DNA of 64,000 bases from SIG452 sp045631485. GTDB taxonomy: Bacteria; Bacillota; Clostridia; UMGS1840. The stretch covers positions 1 through 64,000 of the forward strand of contig JAZQUU010000038.1 in assembly GCA_045631485.1 (NCBI GenBank), given 5' to 3'. Below are positions 9,098 to 18,233 of the stretch, in pieces (position 1 is the stretch's first letter; every line of letters starts with the position of its first letter). Made by a program: the position numbers and the translations under genes. A model generated the notes under the pieces. That model worked only from the letters and a program-made list of their open reading frames with translations. It did no database searches and had not been told where the DNA came from.

Positions 9098-9130
9098 AAA
9101 AAGACTGTATCGCTTGATACAGTCTTTTTC
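9098..9130. terminator. Terminator after the parB-like gene
   Basis: A 14-bp perfect stem (9098-9111 with 9116-9129), loop GCTT, flanked by A5 and T5. It sits three bases after the stop codon and is symmetrical, so it can also stop the leftward fba transcript. Confidence 0.92.
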
Positions 9131-9192
9131 TTTGTGTTTATTCGTTTATCATTTCGTTTGTTTGAAATATTCCACACCCCATGGGTGCAGAG

Positions 9193-9298
9193 AAATGGAT
9201 GCAGCATTTGGAAACCGAAAGAAAACCAACGGTTTTCTCTTCCCGAAGGCGTATATGCTATACGCCGAGCGGTGAGGTTTACGGATTCTGCGCCATTT
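9193..9298. repeat. Three-way-junction repeat, family A copy 1
   Basis: A structured intergenic repeat. The outer stem is AAATGG (9193) against CCATTT (9293-9298), continuing imperfectly inward. Hairpin 1 is 9220-9227/9231-9238 and hairpin 2 is 9248-9255/9259-9266. The constant linkers CCCGAA and GAGCGGTGA match the copies at 32995, 46531 and 62221. It lies between the convergent parB-like and PFL genes and ends eight bases from the PFL stop codon. Confidence 0.75.
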
Positions 9299-9306
9299 AT
9301 CAAGCC

Positions 9307-10665
9307 TTAGTTCTTGAGTGACTGGATGGGGGCAGGAATTCTTCCGCCTCGATTAATAAATGCTTCGCTGCTGTACGGATGCACGCCCATAACGGGTGCT
9401 TTTCCGAGTAATCCGCCAAATTCCACGAAGTCGCCTTCTTTTTTACCGTAGGCAGGGATAACACGAACTGCGGTGGTTTTCTGATTCACCACGCCGATTG
9501 CCGCTTCATCGGCAATGATGGCGGAAATGGTGGAAGCGGGAGTATCACCGGGAACGGCAATCATATCCAGACCCACGGAGCAAACGCAAGTCATTGCTTC
9601 CAATTTATCTAAGGATAGTGCGCCCATTGCTGCCGCTTCAATCATACCTTCGTCTTCAGAAACGGGGATAAATGCACCGGACAAGCCGCCCACAAAGGAG
9701 CTTGCAAACATACCGCCTTTTTTCACGGCATCATTTAAGAGTGCAAGTGCCGCCGTGGTACCGTGAGTACCGCAACGTTCCAGACCCATTTCTTCTAAAA
9801 TTCTGGCAACACTGTCTCCGATAGCAGGAGTGGGAGCCAAGCTTAAATCTACGATACCGAAAGGTACGCCCAGTCTTCTTGCCGCTTCCTGAGCCACCAT
9901 GTGACCGGTACGGGTAATTTTAAAGGCAGTTTTCTTGATGGTTTCTGCCACGGTTTCAAAATCTGCACCTTTCACTTTCTTAAGCGCAGAATGAACCACA
10001 CCGGGACCGGAAACGCCCACGTTAATCACGCATTCGGGTTCACCGATACCGTGAAATGCGCCTGCCATAAAGGGGTTATCTTCCACCGCATTGGCAAACA
10101 CTACCAGCTTGGCACAACCGATACTGTCCTGATCCTTGGTGCGATGTGCCAAATCCACAATCACTTCACCCATTCGTTTCACCGCATCCATATTAAGGCC
10201 TGTTTTTAAAGATGCCACATTCACGGAAGAACAGATATTTCGGGTAACGGTTAACGCTTCGGGAATGGAATTGATTAAAATGTCGTCCCCTTTGGTTAAG
10301 CCTTTATGAACCAGAGCGGAAAAACCGCCCAAAAAGTTTACTCCAACCTGGTCTGCCGCTTTCTGCAAAGCTTCGGCAAAGCAGGTGTAGTTATCGGTAT
10401 GGCTGCTTTCTGCCACAATGGAAATGGGGGTAACCGAAATTCGCTTGTTCACAATGGGAATCCCGAGCTCCGTTTCGATTCCTTCTGCCACGGGAACCAG
10501 ATTTTGGGCATATTTGGTGATTTTATCATAAATATTTTGGCAAGCGATTTTCGGGTCGGAATGCGCACAATCACGCAGGGAAATCCCCATGGTAACCGTT
10601 CTCACGTCCAGGTTTTCCTGATTGATCATTTTCAGGGTTTCAATAATTTCGTAATTATTAATCAT
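9307..10665 (-). CDS. PFL family protein (UPF0210/DUF711)
   Basis: A 452-residue cytoplasmic protein of the glycyl-radical-enzyme-like PFL family (UPF0210), whose biochemical role is not established. The length and Gly-rich C-terminal region fit the family. It is 17 bases after the ACT-domain gene; this two-gene pairing is conserved in many Firmicutes, which suggests that the ACT protein senses a small molecule for it. The ATG at 10665 follows AGGAAAGGA at a slightly long spacing. A family A repeat lies immediately downstream. Confidence 0.9.
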   Translation of the reverse strand: MINNYEIIETLKMINQENLDVRTVTMGISLRDCAHSDPKIACQNIYDKITKYAQNLVPVAEGIETELGIPIVNKRISVTPISIVAESSHTDNYTCFAEALQKAADQVGVNFLGGFSALVHKGLTKGDDILINSIPEALTVTRNICSSVNVASLKTGLNMDAVKRMGEVIVDLAHRTKDQDSIGCAKLVVFANAVEDNPFMAGAFHGIGEPECVINVGVSGPGVVHSALKKVKGADFETVAETIKKTAFKITRTGHMVAQEAARRLGVPFGIVDLSLAPTPAIGDSVARILEEMGLERCGTHGTTAALALLNDAVKKGGMFASSFVGGLSGAFIPVSEDEGMIEAAAMGALSLDKLEAMTCVCSVGLDMIAVPGDTPASTISAIIADEAAIGVVNQKTTAVRVIPAYGKKEGDFVEFGGLLGKAPVMGVHPYSSEAFINRGGRIPAPIQSLKN

Positions 10666-10682
10666 ACTCGGGCAGTCCTTTC

Positions 10683-10955
10683 CTAAATTCTGTGCATGGA
10701 ATTAAAAATCTGCTCGTGACAAATGGTAATTTCAACGCCTAAGCGTTCACCCTCTTTACGAAGGGTTTCTTTTAATGCGGTAAATTCAACTTTGGAGTTT
10801 GCGATATCCACCAGCATCACCATGGTGAACATATCCTGCATAATAGTCTGGGAAATATCCATAATGTTGATATCTGCTTCCAGTAACACGCCGGAAACGC
10901 CGTGAATAATTCCTGTTCTGTCTTTTCCGATAACGGTTAAAACTGCTTTTTCCAT
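10683..10955 (-). CDS. ACT domain protein (UPF0237)
   Basis: A 90-residue single ACT-domain protein. The typical ACT start (VLTVIGKDRTGIIHGVSGVLLEADINIMDISQT) has the amino-acid-binding Gly-rich turn after strand 1. ACT domains bind amino acids or similar ligands and usually dimerise. It is co-transcribed with the PFL gene just downstream and probably regulates it (inference). It follows fba by 76 bases, with an imperfect terminator-like stem between them. Confidence 0.9.
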   Translation of the reverse strand: MEKAVLTVIGKDRTGIIHGVSGVLLEADINIMDISQTIMQDMFTMVMLVDIANSKVEFTALKETLRKEGERLGVEITICHEQIFNSMHRI

Positions 10956-10985
10956 AAAAAATTTTTCCTTTCCGTTTTTGAAAGA

Positions 10986-11009
10986 AAGGCATCGGGAATC
11001 CGATGCCTT
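10986..11009 (-). terminator. Stem-loop between fba and the ACT gene
   Basis: A 10-bp perfect stem (10986-10995 with 11000-11009) with loop GAAT. The leftward tail is only CTTTC rather than a T-run, so it may terminate partially or stabilise the fba message while letting some transcription into the ACT/PFL pair. Confidence 0.5.
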
Positions 11010-11031
11010 CTCGTTTATTAAGAAACTAAAA

Positions 11032-11895
11032 TTAAGCTTTGTTTACAGAACCGAACAGTTCCATTTTTTCTTTTACGGTTGCTTTGATTGCTTCAAAACC
11101 GGGAGCCAGTAATTTTCTGGGGTCAAAGCCTTTGCCTTCTAAGTCTTTGCCTGCTTCCACATATTTTCTGGTAGCTTCTGCAAAGCTTAACTGACATTCG
11201 GTATTTACGTTGATTTTGGAAACGCCTAAGGAGATTGCTTTCTGAATCATATCAGCGGGGATACCGGTACCGCCGTGCAGAACTAAGGGCATAGTGCCGG
11301 TTTTCTGCTGAATTGCATCTAAAGCTTCAAAGTTTAAGCCTGCCCAGTTTGCAGGATATTTACCGTGAATGTTACCGATACCTGCAGCCAGCATATCTAC
11401 GCCTAAGTCTGCAATCATTTTGCATTCATCGGGATCAGCCACTTCACCTGCGCCAACAACGCCGTCTTCTTCGCCGCCGATGGAACCAACTTCTGCTTCC
11501 ACGGAAATACCTTTTGCATTTGCCATAGCGATGATTTCTTTGGTTTTTTGGATGTTTTCGTCGATATCGTAGTGAGAACCGTCAAACATTACGGAAGAGA
11601 AACCTGCTTCGATACATTTGATTGCACCGTCGTAGGAACCGTGGTCTAAGTGCAGAGCAACGGGAACGGTGATACCTAAATCTTCCACCATTGCTTTTAC
11701 CATAGCGGTAACGGTTTTAAAACCGGTCATGTATTTTGCTGCACCTTCGGAAACCCCTAAAATAACGGGAGAGTTACATTCCTGTGCGGTCAGAAGAATT
11801 GCTTTGGTCCATTCTAAGTTGTTGATATTGAACTGACCAACAGCATATTTTCCTTCTTTTGCTTTTTTGAGCATTTCGCTTGCGGATACTAACAT
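11032..11895 (-). CDS. fba: Class II fructose-bisphosphate aldolase
   Basis: A 287-residue zinc-dependent aldolase of glycolysis and gluconeogenesis that interconverts fructose 1,6-bisphosphate with DHAP and glyceraldehyde 3-phosphate. The catalytic Asp84 and zinc ligand His85 lie in HLDHGSYDG. Further ligands are His in GNIHGKY and LHGGTGIP, and the phosphate-binding segment SKINVNTE is present. Length is typical for Firmicutes. GAGGAGG precedes the ATG and a sigma-A promoter lies at 11962-11990. Confidence 0.96.
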   Translation of the reverse strand: MLVSASEMLKKAKEGKYAVGQFNINNLEWTKAILLTAQECNSPVILGVSEGAAKYMTGFKTVTAMVKAMVEDLGITVPVALHLDHGSYDGAIKCIEAGFSSVMFDGSHYDIDENIQKTKEIIAMANAKGISVEAEVGSIGGEEDGVVGAGEVADPDECKMIADLGVDMLAAGIGNIHGKYPANWAGLNFEALDAIQQKTGTMPLVLHGGTGIPADMIQKAISLGVSKINVNTECQLSFAEATRKYVEAGKDLEGKGFDPRKLLAPGFEAIKATVKEKMELFGSVNKA

Positions 11896-11961
11896 CGTAA
11901 AAATCCTCCTCGATTTTCATATATATGATAAAATTTTAATACAAATTTTTCCACGATAATC

Positions 11962-11990
11962 ATTATACAACATTGTGAAAAAAAAAGCAA
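11962..11990 (-). promoter_or_regulatory. Sigma-A-type promoter of fba
   Basis: Leftward TTGCTT (11990-11985), 17 bases, TATAAT (11967-11962), about 67 bases before the fba ATG. The boxes are identical to those of the lon promoter. Confidence 0.7.
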
Positions 11991-12266
11991 ACCTTTTTTG
12001 AAAAAAAATGCCCTTTTTTTTATTTTCTCCGTTTATGACGAATTTTGAAATATTTTTCCCGCTTTTTCGTGATATGTGACAAATAAAATTGCAGGGCGTA
12101 ACGCTTTGATTTTGGTTTTGGTTGTCCGTTTTTAAATATTTGTGTTTTTTCTCCCGAAAAATCCCATAAAATCCTTGCGGAACAATTGACATTTCTTATA
12201 GAGTATGATACATTATATAATAGATAAATGTGTAAACAAATCTTTCAAAACACGCAGGTATTTTTT
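11991..12266. other. Divergent fba/murJ intergenic region
   Basis: An A/T-rich stretch with long T-runs on the rightward strand (about 11994-12020). Apart from the fba promoter just to its left and the murJ promoter at 12186-12214, I see no gene, no stable hairpin and no credible small coding sequence. Confidence 0.6.
12186..12214 (+). promoter_or_regulatory. Sigma-A-type promoter of the murJ run
   Basis: TTGACA (12186-12191), 17 bases, TACATT (12209-12214). Transcription should begin near 12221, too close to the ATG at 12228 to allow a ribosome binding site there, which supports the murJ start at 12267. Confidence 0.65.
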
Positions 12267-13781
12267 ATGAAAAAATCAATCAAAACCGTGGGCTTTATGT
12301 TTCTGATGATTCTACTCTCCAAACTGATGGGGCAAGGCAGAGAAATGCTCATCGCAAGTCTGTACGGTTCCTCGGGTGCGGCAGATGCGTTTTACGGCGT
12401 GTCGGCACTTCCCTTAAATTTATTTGATATTGTGTTTGCCTCGGCAATAAGCTCTGCATTCATCCCCGTGTATAACACCTATCTGGAAAAAGACGGTGTG
12501 AAAGAGGGGGACCGCTTTGCCTCCGCCTTTTTAAATGTGATTTTAATCGGCTCGGTGGTGCTGACGGGGATTTTAATCTTCTTTGCCTCAGATCTGGTGA
12601 CCGTAATGGCAGGTGGCTTGCTTGGCGACACGAGAGAGCTTGCAATTGAGCTTTTAATCATTATGCTTCCTGTGATTGTGTTTGCCTCTATGGCATTTTC
12701 TCTGGTGGGACTGCTTCAGTCCAAGGGTGAATTTTCCATCCCCGCCGCTATGAGCCTGGTGTCCAACGGCATTGTGATTTTATATCTTGCTTTCTTAAAT
12801 GACAAATTCGGCATCAACGGGTTGGCGGTATCGTTGGTGGTTGGCTGGATACTCCAATTTGCTATTCAGATTCCCGTGGCGATAAAAAAAGGATTTCATT
12901 ATCAACCGGTTCTTCGTCACGAGGGATTAAAAACGGTGGTAAAACTTGCCATTCCCGTAATGGTTGGCACCTGGATTCAACCCATTTCCACCATCATCAA
13001 CAATGCTTTCGCTTCCGAAATTCCCCACGGACTTTCCACCTTAAACTGGGCAAACAAGCTGTATCTGATTGTGTCCAGCGTGTTCACGGTGAGCCTGACC
13101 AATTACATTTTCCCCCGCCTGTCCAAACAGTCGGTTCGGGAGGATAACGAAGCCTATAACGATACTCTTAAAATTTCGTTTCTTCTAATTGTAGCGGTAT
13201 TGATTCCCATCACGGTATTGATGCTGGCATTCAAAACCCCCATTATTGAAATCGTGTATAAACGAGGCGAATTTACCGACCACGATTTATATCTGACCGC
13301 AGGTGCATTCTTCTATTATTCTTTGGGAATTCCCTTCTACGGTTTGCTTGATTTATTAAACAAAGCCTACTACGCCAGAAAACAAATGCTTGTTCCCTCT
13401 GTTACCGCAGGGGTTGCCATTCTTTTAAATATCGCGTTATCGTTTGTGTTAAAAAGTGTGATGGCATCTTTCGGACTTGCTCTGGCGACCAGCTTAACGG
13501 CGGTATTTATGTCGGCAGTTCTTTTATTCCTGCTTAATAAACAAACAAATTTCCTCGGAAAACAGGAAGCATTCTCTATGGCAGGTTGTGTGCTTTTGGG
13601 AATTGTGATGTTCCCCGTTTGCACATTGACCTACCGCCTGATTCCCTTAAAAGCCAATGTGCTCGGCCATATCGTTACCGTTGGCATTTCTGCTTTGGCG
13701 GGACTTTTGATTTATGCAATCGGATTGCTTATCACTCAACCTCAATGGCGCAACAAATTGAAAGGAGTTTTAAAACGATGA
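12267..13781 (+). CDS. murJ: Lipid II flippase MurJ
   Basis: A 504-residue MOP-superfamily membrane protein with about 14 hydrophobic segments that moves lipid II, or a related lipid-linked sugar, across the membrane. The first segment and GREMLIASLYGSSGAADAFYGV match the MurJ/MviN start with its conserved early arginine. I use the ATG at 12267; the ATG at 12228 lies next to the predicted transcription start and would add 13 atypical residues. The following polymerase and glycosyltransferase genes overlap it, so it could instead serve a surface polysaccharide pathway. Confidence 0.88.
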   Translation: MKKSIKTVGFMFLMILLSKLMGQGREMLIASLYGSSGAADAFYGVSALPLNLFDIVFASAISSAFIPVYNTYLEKDGVKEGDRFASAFLNVILIGSVVLTGILIFFASDLVTVMAGGLLGDTRELAIELLIIMLPVIVFASMAFSLVGLLQSKGEFSIPAAMSLVSNGIVILYLAFLNDKFGINGLAVSLVVGWILQFAIQIPVAIKKGFHYQPVLRHEGLKTVVKLAIPVMVGTWIQPISTIINNAFASEIPHGLSTLNWANKLYLIVSSVFTVSLTNYIFPRLSKQSVREDNEAYNDTLKISFLLIVAVLIPITVLMLAFKTPIIEIVYKRGEFTDHDLYLTAGAFFYYSLGIPFYGLLDLLNKAYYARKQMLVPSVTAGVAILLNIALSFVLKSVMASFGLALATSLTAVFMSAVLLFLLNKQTNFLGKQEAFSMAGCVLLGIVMFPVCTLTYRLIPLKANVLGHIVTVGISALAGLLIYAIGLLITQPQWRNKLKGVLKR

Positions 13782-15274
13782 TGACAATTTTTAAAAACAG
13801 TAAGGTCTATGCGATTTTACGAAGTATTTATCTGTTCTTTTTCATTCCTTTCAAAAAGACATTCGTTTACAAGATGTTTATGAGTGAGCTTCCCACAAGC
13901 AATTTTGACGAATCCGTCATTGCAAAAGTGATGAAAAAAATCGCAGGATTCTTTGGTTGGTTCAGCACCCTCATTACCCAAAGCGTTACCTGCCGCACCC
14001 TAAAAAAATGGTTTTTTCACACCACGGTATCCGAAATTGTGGGTTCAAGCAAGCTTTTAAATTTCTTCCGTGTGAATTCCAAAGGATACAGTTTTTCGTT
14101 TCTGATTTTCTTAATGGTGTTGTTTTTGGCAGGAATCCTGCCCACCATGGCAGTGGTTGCCCTTTGTATGCTTTCCTTGGTGTTTGCCTTTTTGGAATCG
14201 GATTTTAAAACCAATTTAAACACATCCAAACCGATTATCACCGACCTTCTGATTGGGTGTTATCTGATTTCGTTAATTTACGGATTATGGCTCTCCAAAG
14301 CACCCGATAAATTTCAGATTTTCCTGGTATATTTTGCTTTTGTGGGGTTGTATTATGTGGTGCGCTATTTTGTGTCCACACCAAGACGACTTGTTATGAG
14401 CATTTCTTATTTCACCTTGTCGGGCATCTTCGTTTGCGGATTTGGTTATCTGCAGTATTTAACAGGAAGCTACGAAACCACCACCTGGACGGATACTCAG
14501 CTCTTCTCCGATATTTCGGGTCGTATTTATTCCACTTTCCAAAACCCCAACGTGTTCGGAGAATATCTGTTGTTCTTAATTCCCTTATCCCTGGCTATGT
14601 GCATCATCGCCAAGGAAAAGCTTCACAAAATTGTGTACGGCATCTGCCTGGTTGCCGCATTCGGATGCTTGATTCTGACCTACTCACGCGGTTGTTGGTT
14701 GGGACTGATTGCAGGACTTGGTTTATTTATTCTTCTGCTTTATAAAAAAGCGTTAATCCCCATTGTTCTGGCGGCACCTTTTTCCATTTTGGTGATTCCC
14801 CAAAGTATTTTAAACCGCTTTATGAGTATCGGGAACTTAAAGGACGGCTCCACCGCATTTCGTGTGTATGTGTGGAGAGGCACCGTGGAAATGCTGAAAA
14901 AAGTGTTCCCCACAGGTGTGGGCCTTGGCAGTTACTCCTTTGAAGTATCTTATGCACCCTTTGCTTATATGGACATTATGGCACCCCATTCACACAGTTT
15001 GTACTTCCATCAGTTATCCGAAACGGGAATTTTCGGATTCCTCGTGTTCATTTTATTGGCGTTTTACACCCTAAAGCAACTCTTTATGGTGTATAAGCAT
15101 CCCAAATCCAAGGAACTCGGCGTATTGGCGGTTGCCTTAATCAGTGGATTCACCGCATTTTTGATTCAGGGCTTTTTCGATAACACCTTCTATAATTACA
15201 GAATGTATATGTTGTTTTTCGCATTACTGAGCCTGGCGGCATCGCTGTTTGCGGTAGGAGGCGAAAAAGAATGA
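13778..15274 (+). CDS. O-antigen ligase/polymerase family (Wzy/WaaL-like) membrane protein
   Basis: A 498-residue protein with about 12 hydrophobic segments after a roughly 90-residue N-terminal region. The Wzy_C-type motif is seen in GRIYSTFQNPNVFGEYLLFLIP and in the long loop ending GLGSYSFEVSYAPFAYMDIMAPHSHSLYFHQLSETG, with the conserved His pair. Such proteins polymerise or ligate lipid-linked glycans outside the membrane. AAAGGAG is at 13761, and ATG at 13778 overlaps the murJ TGA, so translation is coupled. Sequence further upstream in this frame lies inside murJ and was excluded. Confidence 0.87.
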   Translation: MMTIFKNSKVYAILRSIYLFFFIPFKKTFVYKMFMSELPTSNFDESVIAKVMKKIAGFFGWFSTLITQSVTCRTLKKWFFHTTVSEIVGSSKLLNFFRVNSKGYSFSFLIFLMVLFLAGILPTMAVVALCMLSLVFAFLESDFKTNLNTSKPIITDLLIGCYLISLIYGLWLSKAPDKFQIFLVYFAFVGLYYVVRYFVSTPRRLVMSISYFTLSGIFVCGFGYLQYLTGSYETTTWTDTQLFSDISGRIYSTFQNPNVFGEYLLFLIPLSLAMCIIAKEKLHKIVYGICLVAAFGCLILTYSRGCWLGLIAGLGLFILLLYKKALIPIVLAAPFSILVIPQSILNRFMSIGNLKDGSTAFRVYVWRGTVEMLKKVFPTGVGLGSYSFEVSYAPFAYMDIMAPHSHSLYFHQLSETGIFGFLVFILLAFYTLKQLFMVYKHPKSKELGVLAVALISGFTAFLIQGFFDNTFYNYRMYMLFFALLSLAASLFAVGGEKE

Positions 15275-16383
15275 AAATTTTAATGGTCATCTCCGATACC
15301 AACATCGGCGGTGCAGGAAAATGGATTTTGGAATACTTTCGTTATCACAACAAAAACCGTTTCACCCTAAAAGCAGTGGTTCCCACAGGTTCCAAACTAA
15401 AACCCCTCTACGAGGAGGCAGGTCTTGGTGTGATAGAATGTGACGGGATTGCCGATGTGAGTTATTCAAAAGAAGGCGTAAAAAACTTATATCATATTTT
15501 TAAACAAGAGCGTCCCGATATCGTTCACGCTCACGGCACCATGTCTGCCAGAGTGGCGGCGGCAAAATGGGGCAGCCATGTGAAAAAAATCGTATATACC
15601 CGTCATAGTGTGTTTGAGCCCTCGGGGTTCTTCACCAAACCAATCGGAAAAATCGCCAACCGCCTGATTACGGCACTCACCTGCGATAAAAGCATTGCGG
15701 TATGCAAAGCGGCAAGGAAAAACCAGACCGATACCGGCGTTCCCGAAAAAAAGGTTACCGTGGTATATAATGGCGTGGAGGCACTTCCCGCTCCCACTCC
15801 CGAACAAAAAGCAGCGGCAAGAAAACAGTTTGGCTTATCAGAAAACGATATGGTATTCTCCATCAGTGCAAGATTAAATCCCGTAAAGGGACATAAATAT
15901 CTGATAGAAGCAGTTGCCAAATTGCAAGACCGAACGAACCTGAAATTCTTAATTGTGGGAACAGGTCCCGAAGAAGAATCCTTAAAGCAACTTGTGAAAG
16001 ACAAAGGATTGGATGACTGCGTGATATTCACCGGATTTTTATCCGACGTGGCTCCCCTGCTTTATGCAACCGATGTGCTTTTAAACTGTTCCTACGGCAC
16101 CGAAGCCTGCAGTCTGGCAATTTTGGAAGCATATTCTCTGGGAATCCCCTGCATCGCAACCGATTACGGCGGAAATCCGGAGCTCGTGCAAACAGGAATC
16201 AACGGAATTGTGTATCCCACCAACGATTCCCGCACACTGGCGGATGCCATCCAAACCCTAAAAGAAAATCCCGCCCTCATTTCCCGATACGGTCAAGGTG
16301 CCAAAGAAACCTATCAAAAAGGCTTCACCGTGGAACTGATGGCAAAAAATACAGAGAAAGTTTATGAGGAATTGATGAAATGA
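15271..16383 (+). CDS. Glycosyltransferase family 4 protein
   Basis: A 370-residue GT-B fold enzyme. It has an N-terminal acceptor domain starting LMVISDTNIGGAGKW and a C-terminal Rossmann domain with the GT4 signature (FSISARLNPVKGHKYLIEA, then GTEACSLAILEAYSLGIPCIATDYGGNPEL, where the E-x7-E pair binds the donor nucleotide). It probably adds a sugar to a lipid-linked surface glycan on the cytoplasmic side. AGGAGG precedes an ATG that overlaps the stop of the polymerase gene. The acceptor and donor cannot be told from sequence. Confidence 0.92.
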   Translation: MKILMVISDTNIGGAGKWILEYFRYHNKNRFTLKAVVPTGSKLKPLYEEAGLGVIECDGIADVSYSKEGVKNLYHIFKQERPDIVHAHGTMSARVAAAKWGSHVKKIVYTRHSVFEPSGFFTKPIGKIANRLITALTCDKSIAVCKAARKNQTDTGVPEKKVTVVYNGVEALPAPTPEQKAAARKQFGLSENDMVFSISARLNPVKGHKYLIEAVAKLQDRTNLKFLIVGTGPEEESLKQLVKDKGLDDCVIFTGFLSDVAPLLYATDVLLNCSYGTEACSLAILEAYSLGIPCIATDYGGNPELVQTGINGIVYPTNDSRTLADAIQTLKENPALISRYGQGAKETYQKGFTVELMAKNTEKVYEELMK

Positions 16384-16847
16384 GTAAAGTAATGAAATAT
16401 GTCATTGAAGCAATTGTGGTGTTGGCAGTTCTTCTCGCCGCATACTACGGCGTCTCCAAAATCAACACTTCCGTGACCCGCAACAATTTAAAAACCGTTA
16501 CCGTTACCTTTGAAGCACAGAACTTAGAAGAAGGAATTCTCTCCAAAGTGGCAGTGGGAGACGATGTGACCGATAATGCAAAAACCACTTATCTTGGTGA
16601 AATCGTAAGCGTTTCCGAAAACCGTCCCTACACAAAAGCTACCAAAGATTACAACACCAACACCTTTGTTCAGGCTCCTGTGGAAGGTCGTTACACCAAG
16701 GATATCGTGGTGGAAATTCAGGCAGACGTGTCCGATTTCACCGTAATGGCAGGAGAAACCGAATTGAAAATCGGTTACACAGTTCCCTTAATCAACGAAA
16801 AATATATGGTGAACTGTATCGTAACGGATATTGATATCGCAGAATAA
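16380..16847 (+). CDS. DUF4330-like single-pass membrane protein, copy 1
   Basis: A 155-residue protein with an N-terminal membrane segment (about 8-25) and an extracytoplasmic beta-rich domain resembling DUF4330. It starts within the end of the glycosyltransferase gene, so it belongs to the polysaccharide run. The function is unknown. It and the next gene share topology and the phrase order 'opening strand, VAVGDDV/FREGDTV, GEIV/GTVAKI', suggesting an old duplication. Confidence 0.7.
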   Translation: MSKVMKYVIEAIVVLAVLLAAYYGVSKINTSVTRNNLKTVTVTFEAQNLEEGILSKVAVGDDVTDNAKTTYLGEIVSVSENRPYTKATKDYNTNTFVQAPVEGRYTKDIVVEIQADVSDFTVMAGETELKIGYTVPLINEKYMVNCIVTDIDIAE

Positions 16848-16866
16848 TCCGAGGGAGGAAATAACA

Positions 16867-17349
16867 ATGATTAAAAACGGAAAACTCTTTGGAAAAATCA
16901 ATCTGTTTGATTTATTGGTAATTGTGCTGATTCTGGTACTGGTATTTGGCGTTTGCTACAAATTTTTGGTATTAGATAAAGAAGAAGTGCAAAACACCGT
17001 GGAAGTTACCTACGATTTAAAAATCGAAACCGTTCGCGATGTCACCGTAAATGCATTCCGTGAAGGTGACACCGTGTATCACTACAAATTGGAAGAACCC
17101 ATCGGAACCGTTGCCAAAATCACCGCAAGTCCCGCTATGGATTCTTTTGACACCTTAGCAGGCGAAACCTTGTCTGCCCCCGTGGAAGACCGTTTTGACC
17201 TGGTGGTAACCGTCAGTGCAACCGCTGTCCGTCAGGACGACGGCAACCTGATGATGGGCAAAGTGAAGTTGGTGGAAGGCACCGAGCTTCGTGTGGCAAC
17301 CCAGCTGGCACATTGCACCGCATTGGTTGAAAACGTGCAATGGAACTAA
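16867..17349 (+). CDS. DUF4330 family membrane protein, copy 2
   Basis: A 160-residue protein: a short basic N-terminus, one membrane segment (about 12-31) and an external domain of about 130 residues. IKNGKLFGKINLFDLLVI followed by a strongly hydrophobic stretch is the typical DUF4330 start. GGGAGG nine bases before the ATG at 16867 fixes the start. The preceding copy and the glycosyltransferase suggest a role in glycan assembly at the membrane (inference). Confidence 0.8.
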   Translation: MIKNGKLFGKINLFDLLVIVLILVLVFGVCYKFLVLDKEEVQNTVEVTYDLKIETVRDVTVNAFREGDTVYHYKLEEPIGTVAKITASPAMDSFDTLAGETLSAPVEDRFDLVVTVSATAVRQDDGNLMMGKVKLVEGTELRVATQLAHCTALVENVQWN

Positions 17350-18233
17350 GAGAAAAACTTTCCTTTTTGGCAAAATCCCATCACGAGCGACTGGATTATT
17401 TCCTAAAAGGACAAGGAATTTCCCACAGAATTATTACCAAACTGAAATATATGGGAGCTCTTCTTGTGAACGGGAAAGTTGTCACAACACGACATCCCGT
17501 TTCGGCAGGCGATGAAGTCACCCTTCTGTTTCCCAAAGAAACCGAGCTATCCTGCGAACCTCAGCAGGGAGATTTCACCATTCTCTACGAAGATGGTGAC
17601 CTTATGGCGGCAGAAAAGCCATACGGAATCGCCACCCACCCTGCTTTGGGGACTGCAAACGGTACTTTGGGTAATTTTGTGACACAGTATTATGTGGATA
17701 ACGGTTGTCCCATGCCCTTTCGTCCCGTCAGCCGACTGGATAAAACCACAAGCGGTGTGCTGGTGATTGCAAAACACGCCCTTTCTCATCACATTCTTTC
17801 CCAACAAAAACAAAACGGCACCTTCCGAAAAATCTATCTTGCCTTGGTTTCAGGCATTCCCGAAAAACAATCGGGAAACATCACCTTCCCCATTGCAAGA
17901 GAGTCGGAAACCTCTTTAAAAAGAGTCTGCCGTGAGGACGGAAAACCTGCTCACACCCGCTACAACGTGTTGATGAGTAACCAGCATTTTTCTCTGTTGG
18001 AGTTGGAACTCTTCACAGGAAGGACGCATCAGATTCGGGTGCATTTATCCCAAATGGGGCATCCCATCGTGGGAGACATTATGTATGGCGGAATCCCAGC
18101 CAAACGGCTGTATCTGCATTCTTATCGGGCAGAATTCCCCCATCCCATCACAAAGGAGAATATGCACGTTCTCTCCCCTACCGATTTTGAAACCATTTTA
18201 TCATCCATAGAAAACGAGGACTTTTTACTATGA
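17340..18233 (+). CDS. RluA/RluD-type 23S rRNA pseudouridine synthase
   Basis: A 297-residue enzyme that isomerises uridine to pseudouridine in structured RNA. An N-terminal S4 RNA-binding domain (about 15-65) precedes the catalytic domain with RPVSRLDKTTSG, whose Asp134 is the nucleophile, and ends with the GRTHQIRVHLSQMGHPIVGD motif. The order is that of the RluD subfamily, but the exact target uridine is uncertain. The ATG is ten bases inside the end of the DUF4330 gene and lacks a strong ribosome binding site, so expression probably depends on coupling. Confidence 0.9.
   Translation: MELREKLSFLAKSHHERLDYFLKGQGISHRIITKLKYMGALLVNGKVVTTRHPVSAGDEVTLLFPKETELSCEPQQGDFTILYEDGDLMAAEKPYGIATHPALGTANGTLGNFVTQYYVDNGCPMPFRPVSRLDKTTSGVLVIAKHALSHHILSQQKQNGTFRKIYLALVSGIPEKQSGNITFPIARESETSLKRVCREDGKPAHTRYNVLMSNQHFSLLELELFTGRTHQIRVHLSQMGHPIVGDIMYGGIPAKRLYLHSYRAEFPHPITKENMHVLSPTDFETILSSIENEDFLL

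Noticed and set aside
9091..9303. A 70-residue leftward reading frame between the parB-like and PFL genes
   Set aside because: It consists almost wholly of the parB terminator and family A copy 1; similar frames from other copies differ in sequence, and there is no ribosome binding site.
11917..12192. A leftward 91-residue frame between fba and murJ
   Set aside because: It overlaps the fba promoter, is A/T-driven in composition and has no binding site.
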